Shown piece after piece: positions 24,560 through 37,900 of a stretch of 64,000 bases of DNA; position 1 is the stretch's first letter; the number at the start of each line of letters is the position of its first letter. Origin of the DNA: Cruorifilaria tuberocauda (lineage: Eukaryota > Nematoda > Chromadorea > Rhabditida > Onchocercidae); the NCBI GenBank assembly GCA_013365365.1, contig JABVXU010000235.1, forward strand, positions 1 to 64,000, read 5' to 3'. The translations under genes and the position numbers were made by a program. Under the pieces are notes generated by a model. It saw only the letters and a list, made by a program, of their open reading frames with translations. It was not told where the DNA came from and did not search any database.

Positions 24560-25210
24560 GAAAGAAAGAGGAAGATGATGATAGTTGAGAGATGATCGGG
24601 ATGAATCCTCCCAGAAATGGAGTCCACGAAACTGGCGAGGCGGGGAGAGCGGGTGGAGAAGAAAGAGGATGCGGGGAGAAACCGGGACGTGGTGCCAGGT
24701 TGAAACAGCTTCATACTACCGCCCACACAGGTAGATGGAAGAGTGACAGGGAAGGAGCCGTGCTGTCCCTCCCTGCAGTGGTGACAACGGAGACGGGAGC
24801 GGTGGCCGAACCGAACTGCAGTGAGCGGAACCAAGGCAGCTTCCTCGTCGTGCTAGGTACTCCCAGCCTGTCTCGTCTTCATCTTCCACTCACCCTCCCC
24901 ACTCACATTCACAAATCAACAATCACCCCAACCATCAACACGGCCGGTCAGCGACCGTTAGGCTGGTGCCACTGGCACCATTTCAGGTGCACTTCTAACT
25001 TCAACGGAGATTGCGTTAAAGGAACGGACGAATTAGGTACAGATAGGTTTTCCTTGGCCTTTCGATGATACCTTCTCATTTCCCTTCTCTTTCCAATTCT
25101 CCAATCTGAATCATTCCCGTGTCATCAGATCTTCTCGATCGCTTTCCTTTGGACACACCGATCATTTCGATGTGGACAAGGTGCTCGTACCGCTTGACCA
25201 CGGTACTCAT
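24560..25210. promoter_or_regulatory. GC-rich island upstream of lin-42
   Basis: The longest GC-rich block in the window, with open frames on both strands (24592-25068 plus, 24511-24834 minus) that look like consequences of composition rather than genes. It contains two perfect inverted repeats close together: CGGTC/GACCG at 24945-24957 and GGTGCCA/TGGCACC at 24965-24979. It lies 1.3-2 kb upstream of the lin-42 start. It is best explained as a promoter or 5' non-coding exon region of lin-42, which in C. elegans has several promoters (family knowledge). This assignment is inference. Confidence 0.4.
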
Positions 25211-26299
25211 ATTTTATGATATACAGTGACTGACTATTACCTTCTTCATTTTTCTATTTTTTTTCAAATTTGCTTCACTTCGAAACAAACTGTTTTTTTT
25301 TTCATTTAAATTCTTTTAAACATTCGCTTCAATCATAGCGATAATGGAAATAGTATTATTTAAATATTAAAAAATATTAAAATAATTCATTATAATTTCC
25401 TGAAGCGAAATATAATTCTTTTGTAATTAATTACTGCTTTAACTCATCCTATCCATATCACTCATATAGATCTTAAAACATAACCATAAATTCGTTTGTA
25501 TGCATCTAAAATATTGCAATTATTAAGTTGTCCATGACATTAGCCTCTAAATTCTATTATATTCGGTGAGTCATGATTAAGCATTGAAGACATTTATAGA
25601 TTTGAATAATAATTGAATAGAAGGCTGGAGAGAATGTTGCAATAATTTTCACGAGTTGGGATTGTCCAAAATAGCAATAAACACTTGATTTCCAGTGTTT
25701 ATTGTTAAAGCCTTATTCTACTTTCATCTTTTTCATTGACGTAATGCGTTACTGTTCTGAGTTATAACTAAATGATATTCGAGAATTTTGAATAGATGGC
25801 ATGATTTGAACTTTTTTAAAATGTTTAAAAACTTGAATACTTTTTACCTTTCAATTAAGCAATTGTTGCATCGAAAAACTTTGAAGCATAAACATTTTAA
25901 CCAAAAAATCAAAACATTCGTTTTAATTTTCTAAACTTCGAAAACGATTGCAAACCAGAAGAAATTAAGAGAAAAAAACGATGTTAGTTCTTTTACTTTT
26001 GTCCTAAATGATTAGAAATATGTTACTTGTTTTCCTTTAAGTATTTAGTTGAGAGTAGGAGCGAAATAAATGCCAATTTAGAGTTTAAACTCTACAGTCT
26101 TGCTTTATTTTTCTTTTTGCTCCTTACAGCAACTGTTTCCTCGCCGACTATTTGTTTCACATTTTTTAAATCTTTTCTTCAGGCCATTGTTTCCTAATCA
26201 GCTCAGCTTGACGAATTTGAGTAGCATTCCATCGTTTAAGCTATTTTTTGATTCAATTCTTTGCCTTGCAAGTGAAGAAGTTGAAATTTATTAAATGAA

Positions 26300-26327
26300 A
26301 ATATTTTCAGATTTTTCTGAAAATATT
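26300..26327. repeat. 12-bp perfect inverted repeat
   Basis: AATATTTTCAGA at 26300-26311 pairs exactly with TCTGAAAATATT at 26316-26327, with a 4-nt TTTT loop. It is followed by partial repeats of the same motif up to about 26357. It lies ~200 bp upstream of the lin-42 start codon. The TTTTCAG inside it also resembles a splice acceptor. Confidence 0.6.
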
Positions 26328-26535
26328 CTGAAATATTTTCAAATCAATATTTTCAGTTTCTGTGTTGCTGCTGCATCGTATCTGAAGCATTGTTTCTTCT
26401 ATTGCTCGTTGATATTATTTCCAGTGATTCTGCAAGAGCACAAAAAATACTAATAGAAGTATATCACTTGATTCATCCAGTTTGTCGTATATTTTGATGT
26501 TTTATTGCTAAAAAGCTTTCTCATCTGAATCCTTT

Positions 26536-29500
26536 ATGTTACATCAGCATCAATCTGGGCAACCATCAACAAATCAACCTGCGCTACAGTCCTCTAAATC
26601 AATTCGACGAAAACGCTTACAGGTATGGCACTTATTTATTCAACTTGTTTCCTATGCGAGTATTTAAAAAAATATAAAAAATATGATATCGGTTTAGACT
26701 TTTCGCATAAATGCTAAGAATTTTAATGTGAAAATAAAGAAAGTAAGATTCAGTTATAATAATATAATTCTTTATCAATTCACATCTAATTTATTCCACA
26801 ATTTTTCTGATCAAGTTATGAATTCATGACACAACGCTTGAAATATACGTATATATTTATTCTGCTCTGCAATTTCTCTCTCTTTCAATTAGAATTTCAT
26901 GAGAGAGATTTTTTGATTTCTAATGAAAATGATTTCTATCTTTTTCCTGAAAGGTAGTATTAGAGTTTGTATAAAATGTTTAAGGAATAGTTTCAAAGTC
27001 CCTGCACTTTCGCACGAAAGGTCAAAAATACAACACAACTGAAACAAGAGCAATTCAGTGACCTTGGTGAAGTGTTACTGTGAGATAAAAATTTAGTCAA
27101 ATAAACACGGTCCTAATAAAATACTGGTTTAATTTCTATGTCCTCAAGATTGTCAGTAAAAATAATCTAAAACAGTTCGCTGATTGATTAATGCAACATT
27201 TTTTAATAGCATTTTATGCTTCTACTTACTAATTACGGGTAATTTGCCCTATTGCTTTTCTTTTGCAATTCCAAATTGCTATTTTTTCTTTGCTTCTCAA
27301 AAGTGAGAAGTTGCAAATTACCAGCTTATTTCTTAGGGTTTCTTCATCCATTCCTTTGTTCACCTTATTTTTCTGACCTTGTAAGTTATTCTCCTACTTA
27401 TCAATTTGCAAGCTTTCCTGCAGCGGAAAATTTAGTTACTAAAAAATTAGACTTTTAACAGTTAATAAAATAATAACAACTTGCATTAATGAATTTCATT
27501 TAATGCTTAATTAAGAACTCCACTTTTATTGTTCAGAAGAGTTATTAAGCGTCATTCAATAGTGATGAATTATTTTTCATTTTACAGCACTACATTCGTC
27601 AAATTAAGCGTTTGATTGCGGAACGAATGCCACCAGCGGATGCGGAAAAAAAACTGGGAACTATCGATGTACTTGACAAAGCCGTCGAACTGGTACTTTT
27701 TTTTGATTCTATGATCCACCTTCAATCTATTCATGATTTTTACGTTCATCCAGTTTTATTCTCTTACTCGATACTCCTTCTTTAAGTCTTCAGTCTTGTT
27801 GATTTTTTTCAATATTAACTTAAATTTTTTCGATTCGCGATTTTATCTTCACATAATGTTTATGATCATATGATACCAAATTAATTTTCTGACTTTTCCC
27901 TAATTATGACTTCTGCTCTACAGTTATTTTAAGCTTTTGTCTAAAATCGTGCAGTTTGAAACTATGTAAACGTCAATGATGCTAGTTAAGGTACAATGCA
28001 AATCCTCTTACTATCACATCTGCACTTCCATTATTCAAAATTTATCAATTGATGCTATTCAAAATCAATTTTATTAAATTCCTTTTAAGCTACGAGCAAC
28101 ACCAGTATATGGTGAGGTCACTAATCCTGGCCTTAGTCCACCTCATTCTTGGCCAGATTCACCGCTTGATAGTATAACACATATTAGTGATGATACCTGG
28201 ATACCAAATGTCGATTTCGTGCGCCGGCATATTTTTTCTGCAAATATCAATCTGCCAGATGGTCGAATTACTGACTTCCGGAAAGTAACTTCGAAGGAAA
28301 TCAGCAATATTGACGTCCGTACATTTCGAATTTTTGATTTAACAAAGTTCTAGTATTCTTTTCTCGATCTAATCGAATTTCTGCAATTATTTACAATACT
28401 TTTTAATAAAATTCCTCTTTCTTATATAGAAAACTATGAAAAATTTTTGCCAAAAACATTTAATGTAAATTGATCATTCAGTTTCAAGTTGATCAAATGT
28501 TTCAGTTTCTAGTAGTTGCAGAAATTGGCAATGATTTAATACGTTGGCTGCATTAATTATATGAAGTCCAAATTATAGGGTTTGCATTGTGGAGCATCCT
28601 TCCTGGATCTGGTAACACTTTATGGACGACAAGCGCTACTTGCTGGTGCATATAATGTTTCGGTTGAGAAGAAGAAAATTCTTACACGACTTGTCGGCGG
28701 GTAATTTTTCCTTCCTTTAATTTTTATTTTGGATGAAGAAAAAAACATGCCGCATTATTTCGTTTCTTCAAGGATGAAATGATTTCCGGATGAAATATCA
28801 CGAATTTTTTAGAATTGAATAAATTTAAATTTCTGTAACAAGATATATCGAAATAATTTTTGAACTATTAAGTTTGCTCAGAACAATGCTCGGACGGGAG
28901 ACTCGTAAATAAACATGTGGTCCAAAATTATTCTTCCATGTGAATAATAAATCCTGTAAAAACAATATGGCTTTCCACTGATAAAACAAATAATTGAATT
29001 CATATTAAATTAGGAAAGCATTTATTAAGAAAATAAGAAAAGTATTCGTATACGTCATAAAAATAAGTATTACTAAACTGATATCACTAGTGGCAATATG
29101 ATAACAATTGATGATAATAATGGAATTGTTAATATCATAATTATTGCATTGCTCAAATTGTATAATTTAAAATGAAGTTGATCAAAATTTTGTAAATTTT
29201 CCAAGTCTCAAACGCAGAAAGATGATATTGAATAGAAAAATGATAGCTGTAACAGAAAAGATAAATTTTGATTTATTATCGGTCAGGGAACATATTTGAA
29301 GTCAAATTTTTAAAATTTAGAGGAAAAAAAACAGTTACAGTAAAAAGGTATAGAATAATCAAATGATAGTTATAATATGTTCTGAAATTTGAAAAGCAAA
29401 AATTTCTGAAAAATAAATGTCAAGAGGAGGAGAATATATTTTGTGTAATGAGTACGCAGATAGATAGCTATATCCGTTCGTGTTGTTCCACGCTGATGAA

Positions 29501-32500
29501 AAGGATGCGGTAGTTATAAGCTGATAGAGGGTGATAATGATGAGATTACAATATAGTTGGGCTGATAAGAATGCGAGTAAATGATATCAGTGTTACATTG
29601 ATGCAGCGAAAAGTGCATCAAACGAAAATGAGAACACGCGCCTGGTTCTGCCAGTATCCGACGATCACCAACTATCACCTCCAGCCATTCCCACCTTATA
29701 GTTCTTCCGTTCCCTGACACTCCCGTCTCTTCCACATTACACAATATCTAGTGACAGGTACTGTCTTAGTCCGACTGATAAGTGGTTAGAATACTATTGA
29801 GAAATTAAATTTTGATTATTTTAGCACTGCTATATTCATGTTTGAAAAGTCAAGTGAAATTTTTTATTTAGTTAGGAAGTAGATTATTTCAAGTGATTGA
29901 ATTAAACGATCTTATTAAAAAATTAAGATATAACAAAACTCAATTCATTTAAAAAAATTGTTAATAAAATAAGCGAGAACGTTAAATAATTTCATGTTTG
30001 GAAAAAATAAGATTAGAATTCAAGAAAAAATTTCACATAACAACTTAGTGAGAAGATGCCATTAATGATGGTTCTATTAATTACTTTATGATAAAAACAT
30101 GGAAAAGGAATAAAATATGAACAACTGAAAGAAAAAAAAACCATATATCCGTTAAAAAATACACGTTGGAATACTTTATTACAATCCAATGAACTAGATT
30201 TGTAATGTTAAATGAATGAAACTTTAGCAATGGAGCTTTTGAATTGCTGTGCGAATATAAGCGTTCCAGTGATGGAAGCATCATATCAACACATATTCAT
30301 GCACTGGAACTGGAAAGCGCATTTGGTCCATCAAAAACATTAAGCACATTTGTATTCTCCACTCGTCATACCAGTTCTTGCTCACTTACCTATCTTGATT
30401 CATCGTAAGTATCTTCTTCTTTTTTGTCTTTTGAGTGTAATTTCTAAATAACATCATCGATGATTAAAACTTTGTTCACGATATTTATAGAGCAGCCAAT
30501 TATATTGGTTATTTGCCGGGTGAAGTGATAAATCAGTCAATATTGTATCTTTTGCATCCATATGATATGGCGCAAATCAAGCAGATACATGCAAATTGTA
30601 AGTCTAATTTCACGAAAAATCATATTAGTTATTTAAATATAATCTGAAGGATAATTTGAGTAAATCAATTACAAGATATATTCATTATTCATTTAGTAAG
30701 CATTCAACGAAGCGAGATAGTACGACAACGTCGTTTAAGATGGATTGCATTTAATGGTAGCATAGTTCATACAAATTCGGAATGGTTTGCATTTTGGAAT
30801 CCGTGGACTCATAAAGTGGAAAATGTAATTGGACGACATACGTTAAATGAACAACCAGTAGGAAATGCGGATGTATTGGCTGAACCATGTGCGCCGCGTA
30901 TTATTACTCCGCTAGATGAATTAACAGTGCGCAATATTGAATCCGAAATTACTGCTATATTGAACAAAGTTAGTTCATTGCAATTTTGAAATAAAATAAT
31001 TTATTTCTGATAGCAATTCAACATATTCATTATAGTTAATAAAGCTTTTTTTTTTAATCCATTTATTAAAGTGTTATTTTCGAAAAGCATTGCAGTTTAA
31101 CCTTTTCATTTGCTTGCTAAATAATTAGGATGGAATTTAAAGCATTAGAAATTTATGCTTAGTTTCAGGAACCAAAAGTATTGATAAGGGATGAAAGATA
31201 CAAAGCTGCACCAATTGCGCATCAAAAGAACTCAAATTCAATTGAGTTGAAATCATCTGGTACACATCTTGGCACATATATCGATAATCTTATCGAAACA
31301 TTTGTAATAAATGCTGGAAGTTCCGGAAATAAGGTTAATTTTACATGGCATCGTTCGCTATATCATTAATTCCAGAATCAAACAATGATAATAAAATCTT
31401 GTGACAAACGAATTTATAAATTGCTTTTGTTAAAGTATTTGCCACCCACTGTTGATGCTTGTCGATCTCCAATTAATCCAACTGATCTTTCCTCAACATG
31501 CTGTAACACCATACCTTTGACATACAATCAGGTATCAGTTGTATAATTCACTTCGCTTCTTTAGTAGATTAACAAATGAAAATTTTTTGTCGCACGAAAA
31601 CTGATGTAATGCTGTTGCTGGAAGATTTTTCGTAAAAATAGTGAAATTTAATAAGTTAAGATTTGAAATTTGAACTTTAGATCAATTGTCTGGAAAATGT
31701 ACATCGACTATTGAAAAGTCAGCAACATACAGGAGATGTAGCTACAGCATCGATAACCATCGAGCCAACACAGGAAAACATTTTATCATCGAAATTACCA
31801 CCATCAGAAGATTCAAAAAGCCCACTTCCCGTACCAGAACAGGAAGATGACAATAGGTAGCACTATTCAATAGGCAACTTGAAACTCTCTTAACAGTAAA
31901 GATAAAATTATAACATTCATTCAAACAGGATAAAAATATTGATACGTATATGAGCCCCATATATTAATTATATCGAAATATAGGGTCTCTACGGATATAT
32001 CAGCATCAGCTATGCCGCTCACGAGAGAACTTTTACAACAGCATACCCGAAAATGGGAACAAGAATATCGCGATACGTGGAAGAAACGACTCGGTCTTAA
32101 AAGAACTATTCAGGTTCATTTTTGCTTGCATAATCGATAAGAAAACATTGCAAATCATATCCCCACACTTCCAGAAAGTCTTCAAATTTTACCATCCCCT
32201 TCTCCACGTCTGTAAAAATCTCTGATCGAAATTTTGAAATTTTCTGAAAATGAATGACTTTCCAAATTTAGCAAACGGAATTTGTTGTGCCGGTATCTTC
32301 GAAAATTTTTCGCGAAAACAGTCACAGATTAGCAGCAACACAAAATGTATCAGCTACACTACCTTCACCGAGATCTGATTGTTGGCCACCAATGAACAAA
32401 GATGATTATTATAGAAGTCTTGGACCAAATCCACCTCCACCACCAGGCAAAAACTTTCAAGTAAGTCGATTACAAATGTAATTATTTCTTCTTTAACACC

Positions 32501-33253
32501 GCAATCATTTTCATCATGAACGGTAAAAGTATAAAATATTTCCTTACCCATAGAATTTAAGGTATCATTTCAATACGTGATTTGATTTTCAAGAGTATTT
32601 CTTAAGAAGCTGCTGGCGATATTTACTTTAACCGTATCTATACTCTACTTTAAAGATATTTTCAGATTACATCGGTACCATTACCACCCCCATTACCGAT
32701 TGAGGAACGCCGATCTGCATTTGTTCCGCTTCCCAACATTGCGACATCTCCATTTCCTAATCCTCCAAAATTACCTCGCGATATATCACAACCTATAAAC
32801 TTATCATTGACTGGAGATGTACAACAAACACAATCAGCAGTAGGAATAACGACGGTAACATCCGCTGCTATTGAACGACATTTTCCGACACAGCAACAAC
32901 AGCCGCAGCAGCAATACCGTTCCGTTATAAAAACTGCTCTAACAGTCGCACCACAACAACGACAGTATCTGGAATCCGATAGGTTAGCATTTTCGTCATC
33001 AGTAGGGTCAATACAGCGTTATTTGTCTACCGGAAACCTGATCGATACAAATCTGGAATGGTATCCAACTACAGAGTATGCTAGCAATGCTTCTGAAGAA
33101 GCCGGAGAAACCTGCGCAGCACGACTGATAAATATGGCGCAACGGGCACAGCAGCAATTAGAACAGAAGCGATTTCATTCCCCGCTCGCCTCTTCACCGG
33201 TTAAGGAAGCTACTGATGCATTAATGTTGCTGCAGGAAACGACTTCATTTTAA
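26536..33253 (+). CDS. lin-42: Period homolog LIN-42 (PAS-domain timing protein)
   Basis: PAS-domain protein of the Period family, which in nematodes times larval development and molting. Thirteen exons give ~832 aa: 26536-26622, 27588-27692, 28090-28314, 28579-28700, 30228-30404, 30491-30597, 30697-30968, 31169-31333, 31376-31531, 31681-31856, 31984-32113, 32272-32460, 32666-33253. An N-terminal bHLH-like basic segment (about 20-64) is followed by a divergent PAS-A (~105-165). PAS-B (about 226-345) has HTSSCSLTYLDSSAANYIGY and WFAFWNPWTHKVENVIGRH. Next comes a conserved C-terminal block MPLTRELLQQHTRKWEQEYR (~542-561), then a Pro/Gln-rich tail. The exon-3 end is ambiguous (28314, or 28284 with a better GTAACT donor); the longer form fits PAS-A spacing better. 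Upstream exons or alternative starts are likely, given the GC-rich islands 5' and in intron 4. Confidence 0.92.
29440..29790. promoter_or_regulatory. GC-richer block in lin-42 intron 4
   Basis: Within the 1.5-kb intron 28701-30227, about 300 bp have higher GC content than the flanks, densest around 29630-29790. A minus-strand frame (29514-29744) starting MCNVEETGVSGNGRTIRWEW is open here, but no splice partners were found. In C. elegans lin-42, shorter isoforms use internal promoters (family knowledge), so an internal promoter or first exon is a reasonable guess. A small antisense gene is the alternative. Confidence 0.3.
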
Positions 33254-34901
33254 TTAAGATTTTTTAAACCAAATCTAATTTCGAATTTTAAAAATCAAAA
33301 ATCTCTCAATGTGTTTAAAGCTTCATTTGCTTTCTTGTTTTCATCCTTTATACAAACATTTTCAATCAGAAAAACTTATTAAAGGGAATGATCGACTTTA
33401 ATGGGATATTTACTTCGTGCATATTTCAGTTATATTAGGACTGATTTTTCTGCAGAGGGGACTAAAATATCTATGCCTGCTCAATGTAATTTTGAAAGTA
33501 CAGATAGTTGTAGTGAAACTTACGAAATTATTTTGTTCCTTTTCACTATTTCAAGATATTAGCCCTCTGTTTATTCAGCATTGTTATAGAAAATATCATT
33601 TTTATCGGTCATTTTTTTCTTAGCTTAAACTATCTAAGGGCCTGAGAGCAAAATATAAAATGTCTTGAAAAAAATAATAATCAAATATCGTAAGCTGAAC
33701 TTGGATTGAATGGTTAATTCACTCATAAAAGATGAACAGTTCGGATTTTGTTTTTTCATTTCAAATTTACTTACCCTTAAAATGTACGTAATTCTCACAC
33801 CGACGTCTTTCTGGATCTGGAACGATTATGTGTTTGTTGTCCATTTCTTTTTTTATTTCCCCCTATAATTTGAAATATCGTTCCAGTTTTTTCTCTTCCT
33901 CTCCCTTTTATTCTTTTTGATATTCTATGGCTGCTTGTATACATGTTGTAATTACTGTGAAACTTGAAAGTTACGAAAGGTTAGAAGAAATTTTTCCAAA
34001 GATTATGAATTTAAATACTGATGGATTCGAACATAGAACATCGCACCTCTAATATAGAACTTGATTAATTACCATCGCTGTCACTTGAAGAAAAACGGTT
34101 TTTCCAAAAAATTCCAGATTATACTTCTTTCTTTCTTTCATTTCCATTCATCAAAACTTTATACCATACATATTGTATGAATGTATGCGTGCGTACCGCC
34201 TCATTTATTACTGTGATTTTATGGTCTTCACTCTTTTCTATTATCTGATACTGTAAACAACAGTTGGATGACAATGAAATGCAAGTACCGTTGTCTCAAA
34301 TTGACTTCATATGCTGCCAGTTCTAAGTTCTTTCATATTTTGTATTGACAACGCTATTTGTTGAGTATCGGATTTGTGAATATTGTATCAAGCGAATGCA
34401 ATTTTTTGGCATTTTGGGAAAATATTTCAAGAAATTACAGCAGGCAACGAGTCCATAGACTGACTCAACTGCTTTTGCTCGATATTTAAGCTATCAGTGA
34501 ACAGAGCTGATTAGAAGTGATTTATTTTGATCTCGTGTTAAGTGATGTCTAAATGAGGAGATGAATTAAAGTTTAAAGTAGGACCATCGACTTATTTTTC
34601 GTCTTTTTCTATCAATTCCGAAGAAAGAACGGGAAAGTTATTTCAGTTATAGCAAGCCAGTTTAAATTGAGAGTATCATCATCTTAGCAACTTCCTTAGA
34701 TTTATGTTAACAAAGACAAAATAAGAAACAGAAAATGACTAAGTTTAAGAACTAAATAAAATTAAAATAACTGAAATAGATTTGGCAGTATAATCATAAT
34801 AGAAGGCACAACATAATGAAACTAATTGGTAGTCTACAACTAATAATTTAACTCATTTGTATATAAAAATGGCAAAATATCTAAATTAAAAAAATCACAA
34901 A
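33254..34901. other. convergent intergenic region (lin-42 / TOP3B 3' ends)
   Basis: About 1.65 kb between the lin-42 stop and the TOP3B stop, so it should hold two converging 3' UTRs. No additional exon, RNA gene or repeat stands out. Confidence 0.6.
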
Positions 34902-37900
34902 TCATCTCTTAGACACAATTCGACCATACCTTTTGATCAATACGCTACCACCGCGTTTTTGTTTCATATTCATATTTCGTCGAATAGGCTGTTCCGCACT
35001 ATATGCGTGATGCAAATTTATCAAATGTGAAATGGATTTATCGCAAAAAATACAACCTCTATACATAGTTTTCTCATCCGGCAAAGAAAACTTATCCTGT
35101 AAATGATCTGATCTAGATACAAGAGATTTTTGAAGTTGCTGCATAACAGAAATCACTTATGAAAATAATTTCCAATGTAAAATCTCTGCAAATTTCTTCA
35201 TAATGATACCTGACATAGAAAACTTTAATATGTTATGAATAGGTTACCTTATATTCAGCAAAAAACAGCTGTGCACCACAACCTTCACACTGCTTAGAAA
35301 GAACTTTAACTCGCAATGCACCTTCGAAAACTGTTACAACAGCAGAACATTTGTTGCAGGAAATACGCCACTTTGGTGCAGATTGTGGATCGAGTGTCAG
35401 TACTCCATTACCAGTATCACATTGGCGTGGACACTGCACTACTCCCAGTGTTCTAGAAATCAAAAGCTATAAATCGTCAATCTATCTAGAAATCAGAAGT
35501 TAAAGAGAAAATTTTCATTCACCACTCAACTTTAAAAGTCCGAATTTTTATGTTAGATTTAGGCTTGGGGACTGCAATATTATATCCTGCTTACTCAGCA
35601 TTACGTAATTAACAGAAACTGTTCTGACTTACAAGAACGAATGAGGACACATAGGATTGGAACATTCGTGGCACCCCGAACCTTTTTTCATTCCCTCAAA
35701 TGGCGGATTGTTATAACAATAAGGACAAAACGCATATGACATTGACAATTTTCCTGTAAGTACAACAAGTACTGTATAAGCAAATATTCTTTTTTTCTCC
35801 AACTTCTACCTAATCATTTCTTCCTCAACTTTTGAAAACAAAACTTCTCTATGATTAAACATTAATCATCCTCAAATACTCATGTTTTCTTCCAAATTTC
35901 TAACTTAAGAAAATGGAATATCATTCTAAAAGTCATTTGTTTACAAAATTCACTCGATTTCAAGAAAAAAAGAAGTGGTTTACCTCCAGGACCTTGCCAA
36001 TAAATCAAATCAAAGTCATCCAAAGGGCATTTGTTTTCACCATGAAGTCTCAATAACCCATCTTTCGCAGACGGCAATGAATACGTATCCTAAAAGTATG
36101 TAAAACGTAATAATATTTTTCTCATTATTTCCCTTTAACATCTATTGATACTTTCTCTTAATTACCTGACAATTTGGGCAATGCAATCGTTGTGGTTTAG
36201 AAGCAACAAGTTTCATAAAGCGTCGGCATTTTCCACATCTGCTGAATGGTTTTCCCGAAGCAGCAAGTGGCGTGAACGAATCTGAACAAATATATAAAGG
36301 AAATAAACTAACAAGTTCTGCAGTTTACATTAGAAAGAATAGTAGTCCTATCATCTTTTGAGCATAAACATACTTTATTAGAAAATTTTGATTCATTGTT
36401 CTTTGAAAACGACGAGAAACTTTTTTACCTTCAAAAAGAGAGTCAACAAGACCAATATTTTTTACAAAGTAGATAAATTTAAGGTGGAAATTTTCAAGTA
36501 CATGATTCTTGACCTGCAAATATGCATATTCCATTTCAAGACTGAATAACTGTTCAACGAAATGAATGCAAATTTCGCTATCTTTTTGCTGTAGTCTCAT
36601 GGTCATTAAGGACAAAGATTTGAACCGTGTCAAAATCACTATATTATAATAGATTCCTAGAATGACTGCTTTGGGTTCTAGACTTCAAAATTAGTTACTC
36701 ACAGAGCAGAAATCGGCATATCCCTTAGCAATGAGATTTAACTGACTTTCAACTTCGGATCTCATTGTAGGTAATACTAGCTCCGAATCTATTTTCCAAT
36801 AGCCATGAACAAGTGCAACGCCTAATTTTGTCGGTTTCAAGCGCCTTCTAGATTCAACCTAAAACTTTGCAAGTAATTTGAAATTTTAGTTTGAAATACA
36901 AATACAAATATGAAATACAAAAATTATTCAGTAAATATTGAAAAAATGCATATAAAGTACAAAATCCTATAATTACATTGATAAAACTAACAGTAACGTA
37001 ATTCCGTTGACAAATATTGCTGATATGAACGGGGATAGAAGCATCCGTTCCGATGCCATGTTTTTCCATTAGTGATATCAATTCTGATTCAGTGAGGTAA
37101 TCCGGCGGAGTTGTCATATACTGACATATTTTTCCATTTCTTAAACCACCATCTTTGAAAGCAAAACATTACGAAACTAACAAATCCTAACTTTATTTTT
37201 TAAGCCACAACATTAAACAATTTAATTGTTTTTCTGTGATTTTTACTACCCTCGAAAGTAGAACAAAAAGGTTTAAAAACAAAAAAAAGTTGAGTAAAAC
37301 TATTCCATCAGTGAAAGGATTCCAGAATACATTATCAGAATCAAAACTTACTTCAAACTGACACTTGTACCTTTAACTATGTTATAATTTTGTGAGTCTT
37401 CCTCAACTTTCTGCCAGACCATAATTTCTGTGTGACCCAAATTGATAACATACTTACTTTTTGCAACAAATATTTCGTTTGCAATATTGATTCTTAAAAA
37501 ATTATATTTATGAATCTTTAGTACAGCAATCCGATGAATTAAAACTATTAAAACCATCAAAAATATAAATTATAAAATATAAATCTTACTTTACGTTCCT
37601 GACAAGATAAATGCAAGGCTTCATCAGTGTTGCAATAAAATGTTGTGTAATATAGTCATATACTTTTAAGGCATCTAAACAAATTCAGCAATTTACAAAC
37701 AAAGCGTAAATGAATTCAGAAATTTACAAAAAAAATTTTAATATTATACAACATACTAAATTTCTTATTCTTGAATGACTTAATTTTTTATCTTCATTAC
37801 TGAATTTACACATTGTTTGAAAAGATTTGGATATCTAATAATTCCAGAGGAAATAAAAAAAATTAACCTCCAGTGAGTGAACCATCATTGCCACGCAAAG

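Noticed and set aside
24511..24834. Minus-strand frame in the GC-rich island
   Set aside because: Directly opposite another open frame (24592-25068); both are explained by low stop-codon density in GC-rich DNA.
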